Assembly (NCBI RefSeq): GCF_023614235.1
Contig: NZ_CP094264.1
Coordinates: 4,092,001 to 4,156,000 of the forward strand
Source: Streptomyces sp. MRC013
GTDB taxonomy: Bacteria > Actinomycetota > Actinomycetes > Streptomycetales > Streptomycetaceae
DNA length: 64,000 nucleotides
Direction of reading: 5' to 3'
The position numbers and the translations under genes were made by a program. Below, in pieces: positions 52,665-63,189 of this stretch; the first letter of the stretch is position 1, and every line of letters begins with the position of its first letter. The notes under the pieces were generated by a model. The model had not been told where the DNA came from, searched no databases, and saw only the letters and a program-made list of their open reading frames with translations.

Positions 52665-54650
52665 TCAGATCCCCTCGGTCCTGACGGTGATCGTGCCGCC
52701 CTCGGGGGCGGTGCCGCCGCCGGGCACGGACTGCGCGCCGACGGTGTCGTCCAGGTACGGGAAGGCCCTCTCGACCTTCACCTCGAAGCCCGCCGCCTCC
52801 AGCTTCCGCACGGCCTCGTCGACGTCCTCGCCCGTCACGTCCGGTACGGCGACCATGCGGGGGCCCTTGGAGAGCGTCAGCGTCACGGTGTCGCCCTCGG
52901 CGGCGCGGGCACCCGCCGGAAGGGACTGGGCGGCGACCGAACCGGAGGAGTGCGGGGAGTGCACGCGCTCCTCGGCGACCTCCACCCGGAACCCGGCGCC
53001 GGTCAGGGCGGTGCGGGCCTCCTCAAGCGGCCGTCCGACGGCGGTCGGCACGTTGATCGGGGCCCCTCTGCTGACCACCAGCGCCACGGCGGCGTCCGGC
53101 GACCGCTCGGTGCCGGCCGGCGGGTCGCTGCTGACGACCGAGCCCTTCGCCACCCCGCCGTCGAACTCCTCGGTGACGACGCCCACCGCCAGCCCCGCCC
53201 GGCGCAGCAGCTCCTTCGCGGCGGCCAGCGGCCGGCCCCTCAGGTCCGGCACCTCCACGATCCTCGGGCCGCGCGAGACGACGAGGTCCACCGAGCCGTT
53301 GCCGCGGATGCGCTCACCGGGCGCCGGGTCGGTGCCCATGACCGTGCCCCGCTCGTACGCGCCGCTGAACTCCTCGCGCGTCGAGCCGACGTCGAGCCCC
53401 TCGTCCGCGAGCCGCCGCTCGGCCTCCGCCCGGGTCTTGCCGAGCAGACCGGTGGCCGGGACGCGGGTGAACTGGCCGGAGCCGATGTACCAGACGCCGG
53501 CGCCGCCCCCGAGGACCAGCAGCACGGCGGCCAGGACCGCCACGAGCCCCCGCCGCCGGCCGGGGGCCGCGAGGCCGCGGCGGAGCCCGGCTCCCGCAGG
53601 TGGCTCGGGACGCGGCTGCGGGCGCGTGGCGGACTCCGGCGGCCCCTCCAGCAGGCTCGTGCGCTCCGCGTCCACGCCCGCGCCCGCGGGCAGCGGACGG
53701 GCGAGGACGCTCGTCACGTCGTCGGGCCCGGCCGTCGCGACCGGCACCGCCGCGTCCGTGCGCGCCTCGCCGCGCCCGGCCGGAGGCGCCAGGTCCAGCC
53801 GCGCGTCGTCGAGGGCGGCCCGCACGGCGCGGACCCGGGCGAGCAGCGCCACGGCGTCGCGCGGGCGGGCCCCGGCGTCCCGCGCCGTGGCGGCGGCCAC
53901 CAGCGCGTCCAGCTCCGGGGCGAGCCCGGGGAAGGCGGCCGAGGGGGCCGGGACGTCGTTGTTCAGGTGCTGGTAGAGGACCTGGGCGGGGGTGTCGCCG
54001 CCGTGCGGCTTGGCGCCGGTCAGCATCTCGTACAGGACGACCCCGCACGCGTACACGTCGGTGCGGGTGTCGGCGGTGCCGTGCTCGATCTGCTCCGGCG
54101 CCAGGTACGACACGGTGCCCAGGACGGCCCCGGTGGTGTGGGTGGCCGTGCCGACCGCCCGGACGAGGCCGAAGTCGGCGACCTTGACCCGGCCGTCGTC
54201 GCCGATCAGGACGTTCTCCGGCTTCATGTCCCGGTGGACGAACCCGGCCCGGTGCGCCGCCCCGAGCGCGGCGAGCACCGGCTCCAGGACGTCCAGCGCG
54301 GCCCTCGGGGACAGCGCCTCGCGTTCGCGGAGCACGTCGCGCAGCGTGCAGCCGGCGACGTACTCCATCGCCAGGTAGACGTACGGTCCGTCCGCGCCCT
54401 GGTCGAAGACGCCCACCACGTTCGGGTGGGAGAGCCGTGCCACGGACTTCGCCTCGCGGATGAACCGCTCCACGAACGACGCGTCGGCCGCCAGCGACGG
54501 ATGCATCACCTTCAGGGCGAGGTCGCGGTCGAGGCGGGTGTCGACCGCCCGGTAGACCGTGGCCATGCCGCCGACGGCGATGCGTGCGTCGACGCGGTAG
54601 CGGCCGTCGAGGAGCCGGCCGACGAGCGGGTCGTGAAGGGTGGTGTCCAC
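52665..54650 (-). CDS. Transmembrane Ser/Thr protein kinase with four PASTA domains (PknL/PknB-like)
   Basis: 661 residues. Kinase domain 15-280: IAVGGMATVYRA (Gly loop), LALKVMHPSL (Lys), FVHRDMKPENVLIG (catalytic Asp about 141), KVADFGLVRA, GTVSYLAPEQIEHG and DVYACGVVLYEML. A low-complexity linker (280-360), one membrane helix (LVAVLAAVLLVLGGGAGVWY) and four extracellular PASTA domains follow (starting near FTRVPATGLLG, VEVPDLRGRPL, INVPTAVGRPL and VAVPDVTGEDV), which bind muropeptide/lipid II. A Rv2175c-like protein, the known substrate of mycobacterial PknL, is encoded 4 kb away. Confidence 0.95.
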   Translation of the reverse strand: MDTTLHDPLVGRLLDGRYRVDARIAVGGMATVYRAVDTRLDRDLALKVMHPSLAADASFVERFIREAKSVARLSHPNVVGVFDQGADGPYVYLAMEYVAGCTLRDVLREREALSPRAALDVLEPVLAALGAAHRAGFVHRDMKPENVLIGDDGRVKVADFGLVRAVGTATHTTGAVLGTVSYLAPEQIEHGTADTRTDVYACGVVLYEMLTGAKPHGGDTPAQVLYQHLNNDVPAPSAAFPGLAPELDALVAAATARDAGARPRDAVALLARVRAVRAALDDARLDLAPPAGRGEARTDAAVPVATAGPDDVTSVLARPLPAGAGVDAERTSLLEGPPESATRPQPRPEPPAGAGLRRGLAAPGRRRGLVAVLAAVLLVLGGGAGVWYIGSGQFTRVPATGLLGKTRAEAERRLADEGLDVGSTREEFSGAYERGTVMGTDPAPGERIRGNGSVDLVVSRGPRIVEVPDLRGRPLAAAKELLRRAGLAVGVVTEEFDGGVAKGSVVSSDPPAGTERSPDAAVALVVSRGAPINVPTAVGRPLEEARTALTGAGFRVEVAEERVHSPHSSGSVAAQSLPAGARAAEGDTVTLTLSKGPRMVAVPDVTGEDVDEAVRKLEAAGFEVKVERAFPYLDDTVGAQSVPGGGTAPEGGTITVRTEGI

Positions 54651-54729
54651 GCGCCCGAGTCTACGAGCCCCTCCCGGCCCGCCCGCCTCCCCGGGCGCGG
54701 CCGCGCCCGGGGAGGCGGGCGGGCGCCGC

Positions 54730-55527
<798 letters not shown>

Positions 55528-55752
55528 TCAGCCCCCCTGCACCGCGGTGAGGACCTCGACCCGGTCGCCGTCCGCGAGGACGGTGGACGCCCACCCGCCG
55601 CGCGGGACGACCGTCTCGTTGACCGCCGCGGCCACCCCCGAGGGGGCCGCGGTCAGCGCGGCCACCACCGCGTCGAGGGTGACCGGGGAGGTAAGTTCGC
55701 GCGGCTCGCCGTTCACCGAGACGGTGACGACGGCGCGTACCTGGTTCGTCAT
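55528..55752 (-). CDS. thiS: Sulfur carrier protein ThiS
   Basis: 74-residue ubiquitin-like protein that carries sulfur as a C-terminal thiocarboxylate. Key features: VTVSVNGEPREL start, VAAAVNETVVPRGGW and the diglycine end (TAVQGG). ATG at 55752 overlaps the thiO stop by 4 bp. Too short to be obvious on length alone, but context and GG tail make it certain. Confidence 0.95.
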   Translation of the reverse strand: MTNQVRAVVTVSVNGEPRELTSPVTLDAVVAALTAAPSGVAAAVNETVVPRGGWASTVLADGDRVEVLTAVQGG

Positions 55753-56900
55753 GACACTCCTGTGGGGGCGAATCGGGCGGGCGTGAAGGCGCGGGCGACC
55801 TCGGGCAGCTCCCCGGTCGTCAGCACGGAGGCCATCACGTCCCCGGTGACGGGGGCGAGCAGTACGCCGTTGCGGTGGTGGCCGGTCGCCAGGTGCAGGC
55901 CCGGCAGGGCGGACGGGCCCAGCAGCGGCGCGTTGTCGGGCGAACCGGGCCGCAGCCCGGCGCACGTCTCGGTGAGCGGCAGCTCCGTGACGCCCGGCAC
56001 CAGCTCGTGGGCGTCGCGCAGCAGCTCGTACACCCCGCCCGCGGTGACCGTCGTGTCCCAGCCCATCTCCTCGCTCGTCGCGCCGACGACCAGCTCGCCG
56101 TTCTCCCGCGGCACCAGGTACACGTGGCCGCCCCGGACGACCGCCCGCACCGTCCGGCTCAGGAACGGCGCGTACGCCTCCGGCACCGCCAGCCGCAGTA
56201 CCTGCCCCTTCACCGGCCGCACCGGCGGGAGCACCGCGTCCGGCACGCCGTCCAGCCGCCCGCTCAGGCTCCCCGCGGCCAGCACCACCCGGTCCGCCGC
56301 CGGCCGCGTGCCGTCCGAGAGGACCGCCCCCGCCGCCCGGTCCCGCACCACCGACAGCCGGTCCGCCCGCGCCCGGTGGAAGACCACCCCGGCCCGCTCG
56401 CAGGCCGCCACCAGCGCCGCCGCCAGCCGCCGCGGGTCGACCTGGTGGTCGCCGTCCACCCGCAGCCCGCCGCGCACACCGGGCGCCAGCATCGGTTCCA
56501 GGCGCCGGCACTCCCGGCCCGTCAGCCACTCCGATGCGAGCCCGCACCGCAGCTGCAGCGCGTGCAGCTCCCGCAGGTGGGCCCGGTCGTCGGCGTCCAG
56601 TGCCACGGCGAGCGTGCCGCTGGCGCGGAAGCCGACGTCCAGGCCGGTCGCGTCCCGCAGCTCGGCGACGAAGTCCGGGTAGCGCTCCGCGGAGGCGAGG
56701 TTGAGGCCGAGGAGCGTCTCCTCCCCGTAGTGCAGCTCCGTCACCGCGGCGAGCATCCCCGCCGCCACCCGGGCGGCGCCGCCGCCCGGCTCCGGATCCG
56801 CCACGGCGGTGCGCAGCCCGCGCTGCGCCGCCCGCCAGGCCGTGACCAGGCCGATGATCCCGCCCCCGATGACGAGGACGTCCGAGGTGTCGCGTGACAT
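55749..56900 (-). CDS. thiO: Glycine oxidase ThiO
   Basis: FAD enzyme that oxidises glycine to the imine used by ThiG (the aerobic route, in place of ThiH). 383 residues of the DAO family: VIGGGIIGLVTAWRAAQRGL (FAD site, 10-29), GAARVAAGMLAAVTE, VVLAAGSLSG and a C-terminal GHHRNGVLLAPVTGDVMA. First gene after the TPP riboswitch, and overlaps thiS. Confidence 0.94.
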   Translation of the reverse strand: MSRDTSDVLVIGGGIIGLVTAWRAAQRGLRTAVADPEPGGGAARVAAGMLAAVTELHYGEETLLGLNLASAERYPDFVAELRDATGLDVGFRASGTLAVALDADDRAHLRELHALQLRCGLASEWLTGRECRRLEPMLAPGVRGGLRVDGDHQVDPRRLAAALVAACERAGVVFHRARADRLSVVRDRAAGAVLSDGTRPAADRVVLAAGSLSGRLDGVPDAVLPPVRPVKGQVLRLAVPEAYAPFLSRTVRAVVRGGHVYLVPRENGELVVGATSEEMGWDTTVTAGGVYELLRDAHELVPGVTELPLTETCAGLRPGSPDNAPLLGPSALPGLHLATGHHRNGVLLAPVTGDVMASVLTTGELPEVARAFTPARFAPTGVS

Positions 56901-56914
56901 GGGCGTCCAGCCCC

Positions 56915-57003
56915 TCCCTTCGCCGGCATGACCCGGATCAGGTTCGTACGGTCGGAGGCCGCCCCAGCCTCCCTCTCAGCCCGGTGCGCCGGGCTCCCGC
57001 GAT
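56915..57003 (-). ncRNA. TPP riboswitch (THI element)
   Basis: Minus-strand leader of thiO. Conserved parts in order: GCGGGAGCCCGG, CCGGGCTGAGAGGGAGGC, then ACCGTACGAACCTGATCCGG and GTCATGCCGGCGAAGGGA, i.e. the CUGAGA and CCUGAUCCGG-UCAUGCCGGCG core. The AAGGGAGG end overlaps the ribosome site 15-20 bases before the thiO ATG, so thiamine pyrophosphate probably blocks translation initiation. Confidence 0.96.
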
Positions 57004-57143
57004 GTTCTGGCGTGGCCAGACTAACCCCCCGCCCCGAACCCCGGTAAGGGAGCCCGGGTCCGTCCGCCGGGCCCCGGGGATCCCGGTCGGGCACCCGGCC
57101 GGGGCGGCTTCCCGGCGGTGTGGCCCCTGCGTAAGGTGATCGC

Positions 57144-58424
57144 GTGAGCGAGCAGAGGCACGAGGAGCGGGGGCCGCGGTCCCCGGAACCGCGGCAGGGG
57201 CCCGGGGCCGGGCGCGGCCCCGCGGACGGGCGGCGCGTGGTCGTCGTCGGCGCCGGGATGGCCGGGGTGCAGACCGCCGTCGCCCTGCGTGAGCAGGGGT
57301 TCACCGGACAGGTGCTGGTCCTGGGCGCCGAACCCCACCAGCCGTACGACAGGCCGCCGCTGTCCAAGGCGTACCTGCTCGGCGAGGCCGAGGGCTCCGC
57401 GTTCGAGGTGGACTTCGCCTCGCTCGGCGTCGAGCTGCGCCTCGGCGTCGAGGTGACCGGGCTGCGCCCCGGCGACCACGAGGTCGACACGGAGGCCGGC
57501 CCCGTCCCGTACGACGTGCTGGTCGTGGCGACCGGCGCCGTCCCGCTCACCCTGCCAGGCGCCGAGGGCGTCCCCGGCGTCCACCTGCTGCGGACCCTGG
57601 ACGACGCCGAGCGGCTGCGCCCGGTCCTCGCCGGGCGGCGGGAGGTGGTGGTCGTCGGCGCCGGCTGGATCGGCGCCGAATTCGCCACGGCCGCCCGGGA
57701 GGCGGGCTGCGCGGTCACCGTCGTCGAGGCCGCGGCCCGGCCGCTCGCCGGCGCCCTGCCGGCCGAGGCCGCCGAGCCGATGGCCGCCTGGTACGAGGAG
57801 GGCGGCGTCCGGCTGCTGACCGGCGCGCGCGTGGAGCGGGTCGAGCCCGGCCGGGTCGTCCTGGCCGACGGGCGGACCCTGCCCGCCGGGGCCGTCGTCG
57901 TCGGCGTCGGGGCGCGGCCCGCCACCGGCTGGCTGCGCGGCTCCGGCGTGGCGCTCGGCCCGGACGGCGCGGTCGTCGCCGACGACCGCCTGCGCACCTC
58001 CGTGCCGGACGTGTACGCGGTCGGCGACTGCGCCTCGTTCCCGTCGGCGCGGTACGGGACGCGGCTCCTGGTCCACCACTGGGACAACGCCCTGCAGGGG
58101 CCGCGCACGGTCGCCGCCGCCGTCGTGGGCGGGGAGCCCCGGCCGTACGACCCGGTGCCGTACTTCTGGTCCGAGCAGTTCGGCCGCTTCGTCCAGTACG
58201 CCGGGCACCACGCGTCCGCCGACGCGACCGTCCGGCGCGGCGACCCCGCCGACCCGGCGTGGACCCTGGCGTGGCTGCGGGAGGGCGCCCTGGTGGCGCT
58301 GCTCGCGGTGGGCCGTCCGCGTGACCTGGCGCAGGGGCGGCGGCTCATCGAGGCGGGCACCCCGCTCGATCCGGCGCTGGTCGCGGACCCGGCGGTGCCG
58401 CTGAAGTCCGCGGTCCGCGGGTGA
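57144..58424 (+). CDS. FAD-dependent pyridine nucleotide-disulfide oxidoreductase (ferredoxin/rubredoxin reductase type)
   Basis: 426 residues. FAD site VVVVGAGMAGVQTAVAL (about 33-50), QPYDRPPLSKAYL, VVATGA; NAD(P) site VVVVGAGWIGAEFATAA (about 171-187); second FAD motif VPDVYAVGDCASFP (about 288) with the C-terminal HHWDNALQGPRTVAA and PYFWSEQF typical of BphA4-like ferredoxin reductases. TAAGGT lies 6 bases before the GTG at 57144, suggesting a leaderless gene. Divergent from the thi operon; partner ferredoxin not adjacent. Confidence 0.9.
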   Translation: MSEQRHEERGPRSPEPRQGPGAGRGPADGRRVVVVGAGMAGVQTAVALREQGFTGQVLVLGAEPHQPYDRPPLSKAYLLGEAEGSAFEVDFASLGVELRLGVEVTGLRPGDHEVDTEAGPVPYDVLVVATGAVPLTLPGAEGVPGVHLLRTLDDAERLRPVLAGRREVVVVGAGWIGAEFATAAREAGCAVTVVEAAARPLAGALPAEAAEPMAAWYEEGGVRLLTGARVERVEPGRVVLADGRTLPAGAVVVGVGARPATGWLRGSGVALGPDGAVVADDRLRTSVPDVYAVGDCASFPSARYGTRLLVHHWDNALQGPRTVAAAVVGGEPRPYDPVPYFWSEQFGRFVQYAGHHASADATVRRGDPADPAWTLAWLREGALVALLAVGRPRDLAQGRRLIEAGTPLDPALVADPAVPLKSAVRG

Positions 58425-58499
58425 CGGCCCGACACGGGCCCGTGGCCCGGACGGCGGGCCCGGCTACCGGCTGTCGGTGCGGGATGGCAGGCTTGTCGC

Positions 58500-58865
58500 G
58501 TGACCGAGATTGACACGAAGATCGACGCGCTCGTCCCCGCCTGGCTGTACCTCCCCGACATCGCCGAGATGCTCGGCGTCGAGGTGACGCGGGTGCGGCA
58601 GCTCGTCAAGGAGGGCCAGCTGATCGCCGTGCGCCGCGGCGAGAACCGGGCGCTGCAGGTGCCCGCCGCCTTCATCCGGGACGGCAGGGTCGTCAAGGGC
58701 CTCTCCGGCACCCTGACGCTGCTGAGGGACGACGGCTTCACCGACGAGGAGATGCTGGAGTGGCTCTTCACGCCGGACCCGTCCCTGCCGGGAACGCCCG
58801 CGCAGGCCCTGGCGGAGAACCGCGGCACGGAGGTGAAGCGCCGCGCCCAGGCGCTCGCCGTCTGA
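58500..58865 (+). CDS. Rv2175c-family DNA-binding protein
   Basis: 121 residues: a winged helix-turn-helix N-terminal half (LYLPDIAEMLGVEVTRVRQL, EGQLIAVRRGENRALQVPA) and a C-terminal domain (GTLTLLRDDGFTDEEMLEWL) that define the family. In M. tuberculosis Rv2175c is phosphorylated by PknL at an N-terminal Thr, which lowers DNA binding. This protein has Thr2 and Thr6 near the start (VTEIDTK) as possible sites. It sits between the FAD reductase and thiE. Confidence 0.9.
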   Translation: MTEIDTKIDALVPAWLYLPDIAEMLGVEVTRVRQLVKEGQLIAVRRGENRALQVPAAFIRDGRVVKGLSGTLTLLRDDGFTDEEMLEWLFTPDPSLPGTPAQALAENRGTEVKRRAQALAV

Positions 58866-58868
58866 GTC

Positions 58869-58945
58869 CGCGCACCGCCGCACCGACACCGGGCGGCGCG
58901 CGGGAGAGAGGGCCCGGAGCCCCGCCCGCGCACCGCCGCACCGAC
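58869..58945. repeat. 19-bp direct repeat before thiE
   Basis: CGCGCACCGCCGCACCGAC occurs at 58869-58887 and again at 58927-58945 in the 96-bp gap between the Rv2175c-like gene and thiE. No repeat-binding factor is recognised. Confidence 0.6.
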
Positions 58946-58961
58946 CCGGGGGGAACACCCG

Positions 58962-59639
58962 ATGTCCACCAGCGCCCGCGCGACCCTGACCGACGCGAGG
59001 CTCTACCTGTGCACGGACGCCCGCAGGCGCCAGGGCGACCTCCCGGAGTTCCTCGACGCGGTCCTCGCAGCCGGGGTCGACGTCGTGCAGCTGCGCGACA
59101 AGGGCATGGAGGCCGGTGAGGAGCTGGAACACCTCGCCGTGTTCGCCGACGCCTGCCGCCGGCACGGGAGGCTGCTCGCCGTGAACGACCGGGCCGACGT
59201 GGCGCACGCCGCCGCGTCCGACGTGCTCCACCTCGGCCAGGGCGACCTGCCGGTCCCGGCCGCCCGCGCCGTCCTCGGCGACGGGGTGCTAATCGGCCGG
59301 TCCACGCACGCGGAGGCGGAGGTCGACGCGGCCGTCGCCGAACCCGGCGTGGACTACTTCTGCACGGGCCCCTGCTGGCCCACGCCGACCAAGCCGGGGC
59401 GGCGCGCGCCGGGCCTCGACCTCGTGCGGTACGCCGCCTCCCTCGACCAGGACCGGCCCTGGTTCGCGATCGGCGGCATCGACGCCGGCAACCTCGACGA
59501 GGTCCTGGACGCCGGCGCCCGCCGCGTCGTCGTCGTCCGCGCCGTCACCGAGGCCGACGACCCGGCCGCCGCGGCGGCCGACCTGGCCCGCCGGATACGC
59601 GAGCGGACCGCCGACGCGCGCCCCGCGGCGGCAGGCTGA
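58962..59639 (+). CDS. thiE: Thiamine phosphate synthase ThiE
   Basis: Couples the pyrimidine and thiazole halves into thiamine phosphate. 225 residues: [12 protein letters not shown] (pyrimidine/PPi), [21 protein letters not shown] (Asp-metal), [22 protein letters not shown] and [13 protein letters not shown] at 58962 follows GGGGGGAA. It lies apart from thiO-thiS-thiG, separated by two genes on the plus strand, and has no TPP riboswitch of its own. Confidence 0.95.
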   Translation: MSTSARATLTDARLYLCTDARRRQGDLPEFLDAVLAAGVDVVQLRDKGMEAGEELEHLAVFADACRRHGRLLAVNDRADVAHAAASDVLHLGQGDLPVPAARAVLGDGVLIGRSTHAEAEVDAAVAEPGVDYFCTGPCWPTPTKPGRRAPGLDLVRYAASLDQDRPWFAIGGIDAGNLDEVLDAGARRVVVVRAVTEADDPAAAAADLARRIRERTADARPAAAG

Positions 59640-59800
59640 ACCGGCCTCGTCCGGGGGGTGTCCGCAGACCGGTACGGAAGGGCCCGCGAAAGACGCTTTC
59701 CGCCCACGACCGTCCACCTGGTGGACGGGATTGCGGTGAAAGCGGGCGAAAGGCGCTGCTCCGGTTGGGTGCCCCGCCTCCGGGTGGCTAACCTGCCCGT

Positions 59801-60715
59801 ATGGCCCTCGGCACCCCCTCCATCAGGTCGGACCGCGCGCGCACGGTGCGCGAGCTGCTCGCGGACGGCACCACGTACTCCTTCGAGTTCTGGGCGCCCA
59901 AGACCGAGAAGGGCGAGCGCAACCTCTGGAACGCGCTGCGCCGGGTGGAGGCGGTGGCCCCGAGCTTCGTCTCCGTGACGTACGGAGCCGGCGGCTCCAC
60001 CCGCGCCGGAACCGTCAAGGCCACCGAGCAGATCGCCGCCGACACGACGCTCACGCCCGTCGCCCACCTGACGGCCGTGGACCACTCGGTCGCCGAACTG
60101 CGCAACATGGTCGGCCAGTTCGCCGACGTCGGCATCCGCAACATCCTCGCCCTGCGCGGCGACCCGCCCGGCGACCCGATGGGCGAGTGGGTCCCGCACC
60201 CGCGGGGGCTGCACTACGCGGCCGACCTCGTCCGGCTGGTCAAGGAGGCCGGCGACTTCTGCGTGGGCGTCGCCGCCTTCCCCGAGATGCACCCCCGGTC
60301 CGCGGACTGGGACACGGACGTCCGCCACTTCGTCGACAAGTGCCGGGCCGGCGCCGACTACGCCATCACCCAGATGTTCTTCGCCCCCGAGAGCTACCTG
60401 CGCCTGCGCGACCGGGTCGCCGCCGCGGGCTGCGACACGCCGATCATCCCCGAGGTCATGCCCGTCACGGCCGTCCGGCAGCTCGACCGGCTGCCGCAAC
60501 TCAGCAACGCGCGCTTCCCCGCGGCCGTCGAAGAGCGGATCCTCGCGGTCAGGGACGACCCGGCCGCTGTACGCTCCTTGGGCATCGAGTTCGCGACGGA
60601 GTTCTGCACGCGGCTGCTGTCCGAGGGCGTTCCCGGGCTGCACTTCATCACGCTGAACAACTCCACGGCGACACTGGAGATCTACGAGAATCTCGGACTG
60701 CACCCGCAGTCCTGA
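59801..60715 (+). CDS. metF: 5,10-Methylenetetrahydrofolate reductase MetF
   Basis: FAD enzyme making 5-methyl-THF for methionine synthesis. 304 residues, TIM barrel. Catalytic Glu29 in [42 protein letters not shown] (substrate Asp), [10 protein letters not shown] and [16 protein letters not shown] -10-like box 6 bases before the ATG indicates a leaderless transcript, so it is not under the SAM riboswitch seen elsewhere in the window. The 161-bp gap before it shows no other element. Confidence 0.95.
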   Translation: MALGTPSIRSDRARTVRELLADGTTYSFEFWAPKTEKGERNLWNALRRVEAVAPSFVSVTYGAGGSTRAGTVKATEQIAADTTLTPVAHLTAVDHSVAELRNMVGQFADVGIRNILALRGDPPGDPMGEWVPHPRGLHYAADLVRLVKEAGDFCVGVAAFPEMHPRSADWDTDVRHFVDKCRAGADYAITQMFFAPESYLRLRDRVAAAGCDTPIIPEVMPVTAVRQLDRLPQLSNARFPAAVEERILAVRDDPAAVRSLGIEFATEFCTRLLSEGVPGLHFITLNNSTATLEIYENLGLHPQS

Positions 60716-60766
60716 CCGGTCGTACCCGTCACGTCCCGAGGCGGCGGCCGAAGGAGAGGGGCGGGC

Positions 60767-61648
60767 ATGGACTGGAGCTGGTGGACGGTCCTCTACATCG
60801 CGTTCGGCGTCGTCGCGCTCTGGCTCCTCGGCGAAGTGCTCCTGCAGTACAAGGCGCGGCTGCGCTGGCGCCTGCTGGCCTTCTTCGGCTTCCTCGGCGT
60901 CGTCGCCGGCGTCCTGGCGTCGTCGATCGTCCTGATCATCGCCGGCGCCGCGGCCTTCGGCGTCGGCCAGACCTGCGTCACGCTGTCCTTCCTGCGCGGT
61001 TTCTCCACCGGATGGGCGCTCGGCGGCCGGCCCGGCGCCAGCCGCCGCCGCAGGGTCGCCCGCGGGAACCGGGACCACGGCCCCGTGCTGGAGGTCACCG
61101 AGCCCGTGTACGACGAGCCGCAGGTCCCCCCGGCGCCGGACGCTCCGCCCGCCCACGGGCCGCTGCCCGACGGCACCGGCGAGTACGGGGCCCACGACCC
61201 GGCCGGCACCGCCCCGTCGGCCGCGGACCACCCGGTGGGGTACGGCGAGCCCCCGGTGTACGACCCGGGCCCGTACCCCCACGGCCACGGCCACGGCTAC
61301 GGCTACGGCCCCGGCTACGGCTACGGCGGGGACGACCCGCGGCAATACGCCGCCTGCCCCGACCCGTACGCCGCCCCCGTCCACCCCGCCGACCCGTACG
61401 CGGGCACGGCCCCCGCCCACGCCGACCCGTACGCCGACGCGGTACCCGCCCACCCCGACGTCCCGCAGCACGGCGCCCACGACCCCTACGGTCAGCCCTA
61501 CACCGCCGGCCCCTACGCCTCGCAGTACGCCGCGGACACCCCGCCCGGCGGGGTGTGGGTGCCGCCCCGGCGCGACGGCGCGCAGCAGTTCCCGCCGCCC
61601 CCGCCCCCGTACGGCTACGGCCCGGACGGCCTGCAGCAGCACCACTGA
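60767..61648 (+). CDS. Membrane protein with long Tyr/Gly/Pro/His-rich tail
   Basis: 293 residues. Two membrane helices at the N-terminus (WWTVLYIAFGVVALWLLGEV and LLAFFGFLGVVAGVLASSIV) and a third weaker one (IIAGAAAFGVGQTCVTLSFL), a basic patch (RRRRVARGNRDHG), then about 190 residues of disordered sequence with repeats such as GHGHGYGYGPGYGYGG and DPYA units. The tail composition resembles phase-separating or wall-interacting segments. GAGAGG lies 9 bases before the ATG. Function unknown. Confidence 0.8.
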   Translation: MDWSWWTVLYIAFGVVALWLLGEVLLQYKARLRWRLLAFFGFLGVVAGVLASSIVLIIAGAAAFGVGQTCVTLSFLRGFSTGWALGGRPGASRRRRVARGNRDHGPVLEVTEPVYDEPQVPPAPDAPPAHGPLPDGTGEYGAHDPAGTAPSAADHPVGYGEPPVYDPGPYPHGHGHGYGYGPGYGYGGDDPRQYAACPDPYAAPVHPADPYAGTAPAHADPYADAVPAHPDVPQHGAHDPYGQPYTAGPYASQYAADTPPGGVWVPPRRDGAQQFPPPPPPYGYGPDGLQQHH

Positions 61649-61677
61649 GCCGGACGCCGGACTCCGGGGCGCGGTCG

Positions 61678-63189
61678 CTACCGGGAGCCGCGGAAGCCGG
61701 AGCCCTCCACGACCAGCCCGGCGACCAGCGCCCCCGACATCCCGGCGTGCGCCGGCCCGCCGCCCGGGTGGGACCAGCCGCCGGCGAAGTACAGGCCGGG
61801 CAGCGGCGCGGAGTTGGCCGCCGGCAGGTAGGCGCCGCCCCCGCCCGCCAGCGCAGGGGCGGGAACGCGCCGGCTGCCGGTCTCCTGCTCGGTGTGGACC
61901 GGTGTGCGGACCTCCCGCCACAGCAACCGCTCCCGGAGTCCCGGCACCGCCGCCGCGGCGGCCTCCACCATCCGGTCCGCGAACGCCTCCGCGACCCCCG
62001 CCCCGTCCCAGGGGTCGTCCGGCGCCCCCGGCCCGCCCGCCGGGACCGTCGCCGTCACCGTGACCGCCTCGTGGCCGCCGTCCGGCCGCAACTCCGGGTC
62101 GTCGGGGCGCAGCACCACCACGGTCGGCCGTTCGCACGGCGCCCGGCCGCCCGCGAGGGCCGCCCGCTCCCCGGCCGGCTCCGCGGAGTGCACCACCGTG
62201 CGGTGCGCCGCGCCCTCCTCCCGGGCGCCGCGCAGCGCCAGGCACACGGTCACCCGTCCCGTCACCGCGCCCGTCTGGAAGCGCGGCCACGCGTCCCGGC
62301 GCTCCCACGCCACCACACGGTCCCGGTACAGGGCGGGCACGGGCGCCCCCGCCACCACGAGGTCGGCCCCGACGACCCGCCCGTCCGCCAGTTCCACCCC
62401 GGCCGCCCGCCCGTCCTCCTCCACCACGCCGACCACTTCGGCACCGAAGACGAACCCCACCCGCCGCGCCAGGCACCGCTCGTGCACCGCGTCCGCCAGC
62501 GCCCGCAGGCCACCGCGCACGTACCAGGTGCCGAAGGTCTGCTCCATGTACGGCAGGACCGCCGCCGACGGGGGAGCGGCGGCCGGGTCCAGTCCGTACG
62601 CCAGCGCGTACCCCTCCAGCAGGGCGGCCAGCCGCCCGTCGCCCAGCTCCCGGCGGCCCACCTCGGCGAGGGTCGTCGCGGTCCGGCGCAGCAGCCCCGT
62701 CCTCGGCGCGGGGTACGGATCGCGGAAGAACGGCGCCACGTCGGCCGGCAGGGGCTCCTCCAGCAGCGGACGGCGCGAGCGGTCCCAGGCGTCGCGCGCC
62801 CGGTTCAGGAACGCCGCCCACCGCTCGCCCGCACCCCGCCCCAGGGCGCCGTCCAGGGCCGAGACGACCCCGGCCCGCGACGCGTTCGGCAACGACACGG
62901 CCGTGCCGTCCGCGAAGACGTGCCGGCTCGCCGGATCGACCTGCGTCAGCCCGACGCACCGCTCCAGCGGCTCCCTGCCGGTCTTGACGAACAGGTCCCG
63001 GTAGACGGCGGGCAGGTGCAGCAGCCCGGGGCCGGTGTCGAAACCGAAGCCGTCCCGCACGAGCCGGCGCACTCCGCCGCCGTACGTCTCCGTGCGCTCG
63101 TACACCGTCACCCGGTGGCCCGCCACGGCCAGCCGGGCGGCCGCCGCCATGGCGCCCATGCCGGCGCCGATCACCGCAATCCGTGCCAT
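61678..63189 (-). CDS. Phytoene desaturase-like (CrtI family) FAD oxidoreductase
   Basis: 503 residues. FAD site AVIGAGMGAMAAAARLAVAG with YERTETYGGGVRRL, typical of CrtI/CrtN; C-terminal FAD motif LYFAGGWSHPGGGPAHAGMSGA. FDTGPGLLHLPAVYRDLF is also conserved in the group. No phytoene synthase or GGPP synthase is adjacent in the window, so it may act on carotenoids or on another polyprene or ring substrate. ATG at 63189 chosen at the Rossmann strand (MARIAVIGAG). Confidence 0.87.
   Translation of the reverse strand: MARIAVIGAGMGAMAAAARLAVAGHRVTVYERTETYGGGVRRLVRDGFGFDTGPGLLHLPAVYRDLFVKTGREPLERCVGLTQVDPASRHVFADGTAVSLPNASRAGVVSALDGALGRGAGERWAAFLNRARDAWDRSRRPLLEEPLPADVAPFFRDPYPAPRTGLLRRTATTLAEVGRRELGDGRLAALLEGYALAYGLDPAAAPPSAAVLPYMEQTFGTWYVRGGLRALADAVHERCLARRVGFVFGAEVVGVVEEDGRAAGVELADGRVVGADLVVAGAPVPALYRDRVVAWERRDAWPRFQTGAVTGRVTVCLALRGAREEGAAHRTVVHSAEPAGERAALAGGRAPCERPTVVVLRPDDPELRPDGGHEAVTVTATVPAGGPGAPDDPWDGAGVAEAFADRMVEAAAAAVPGLRERLLWREVRTPVHTEQETGSRRVPAPALAGGGGAYLPAANSAPLPGLYFAGGWSHPGGGPAHAGMSGALVAGLVVEGSGFRGSR

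Noticed and set aside
59354..62959. Minus-strand open frame of about 1200 codons opposite metF and the Tyr/Gly-rich protein
   Set aside because: Composition is Arg/Gly/Val/Ala repeats caused by GC skew; metF on the other strand is certain.
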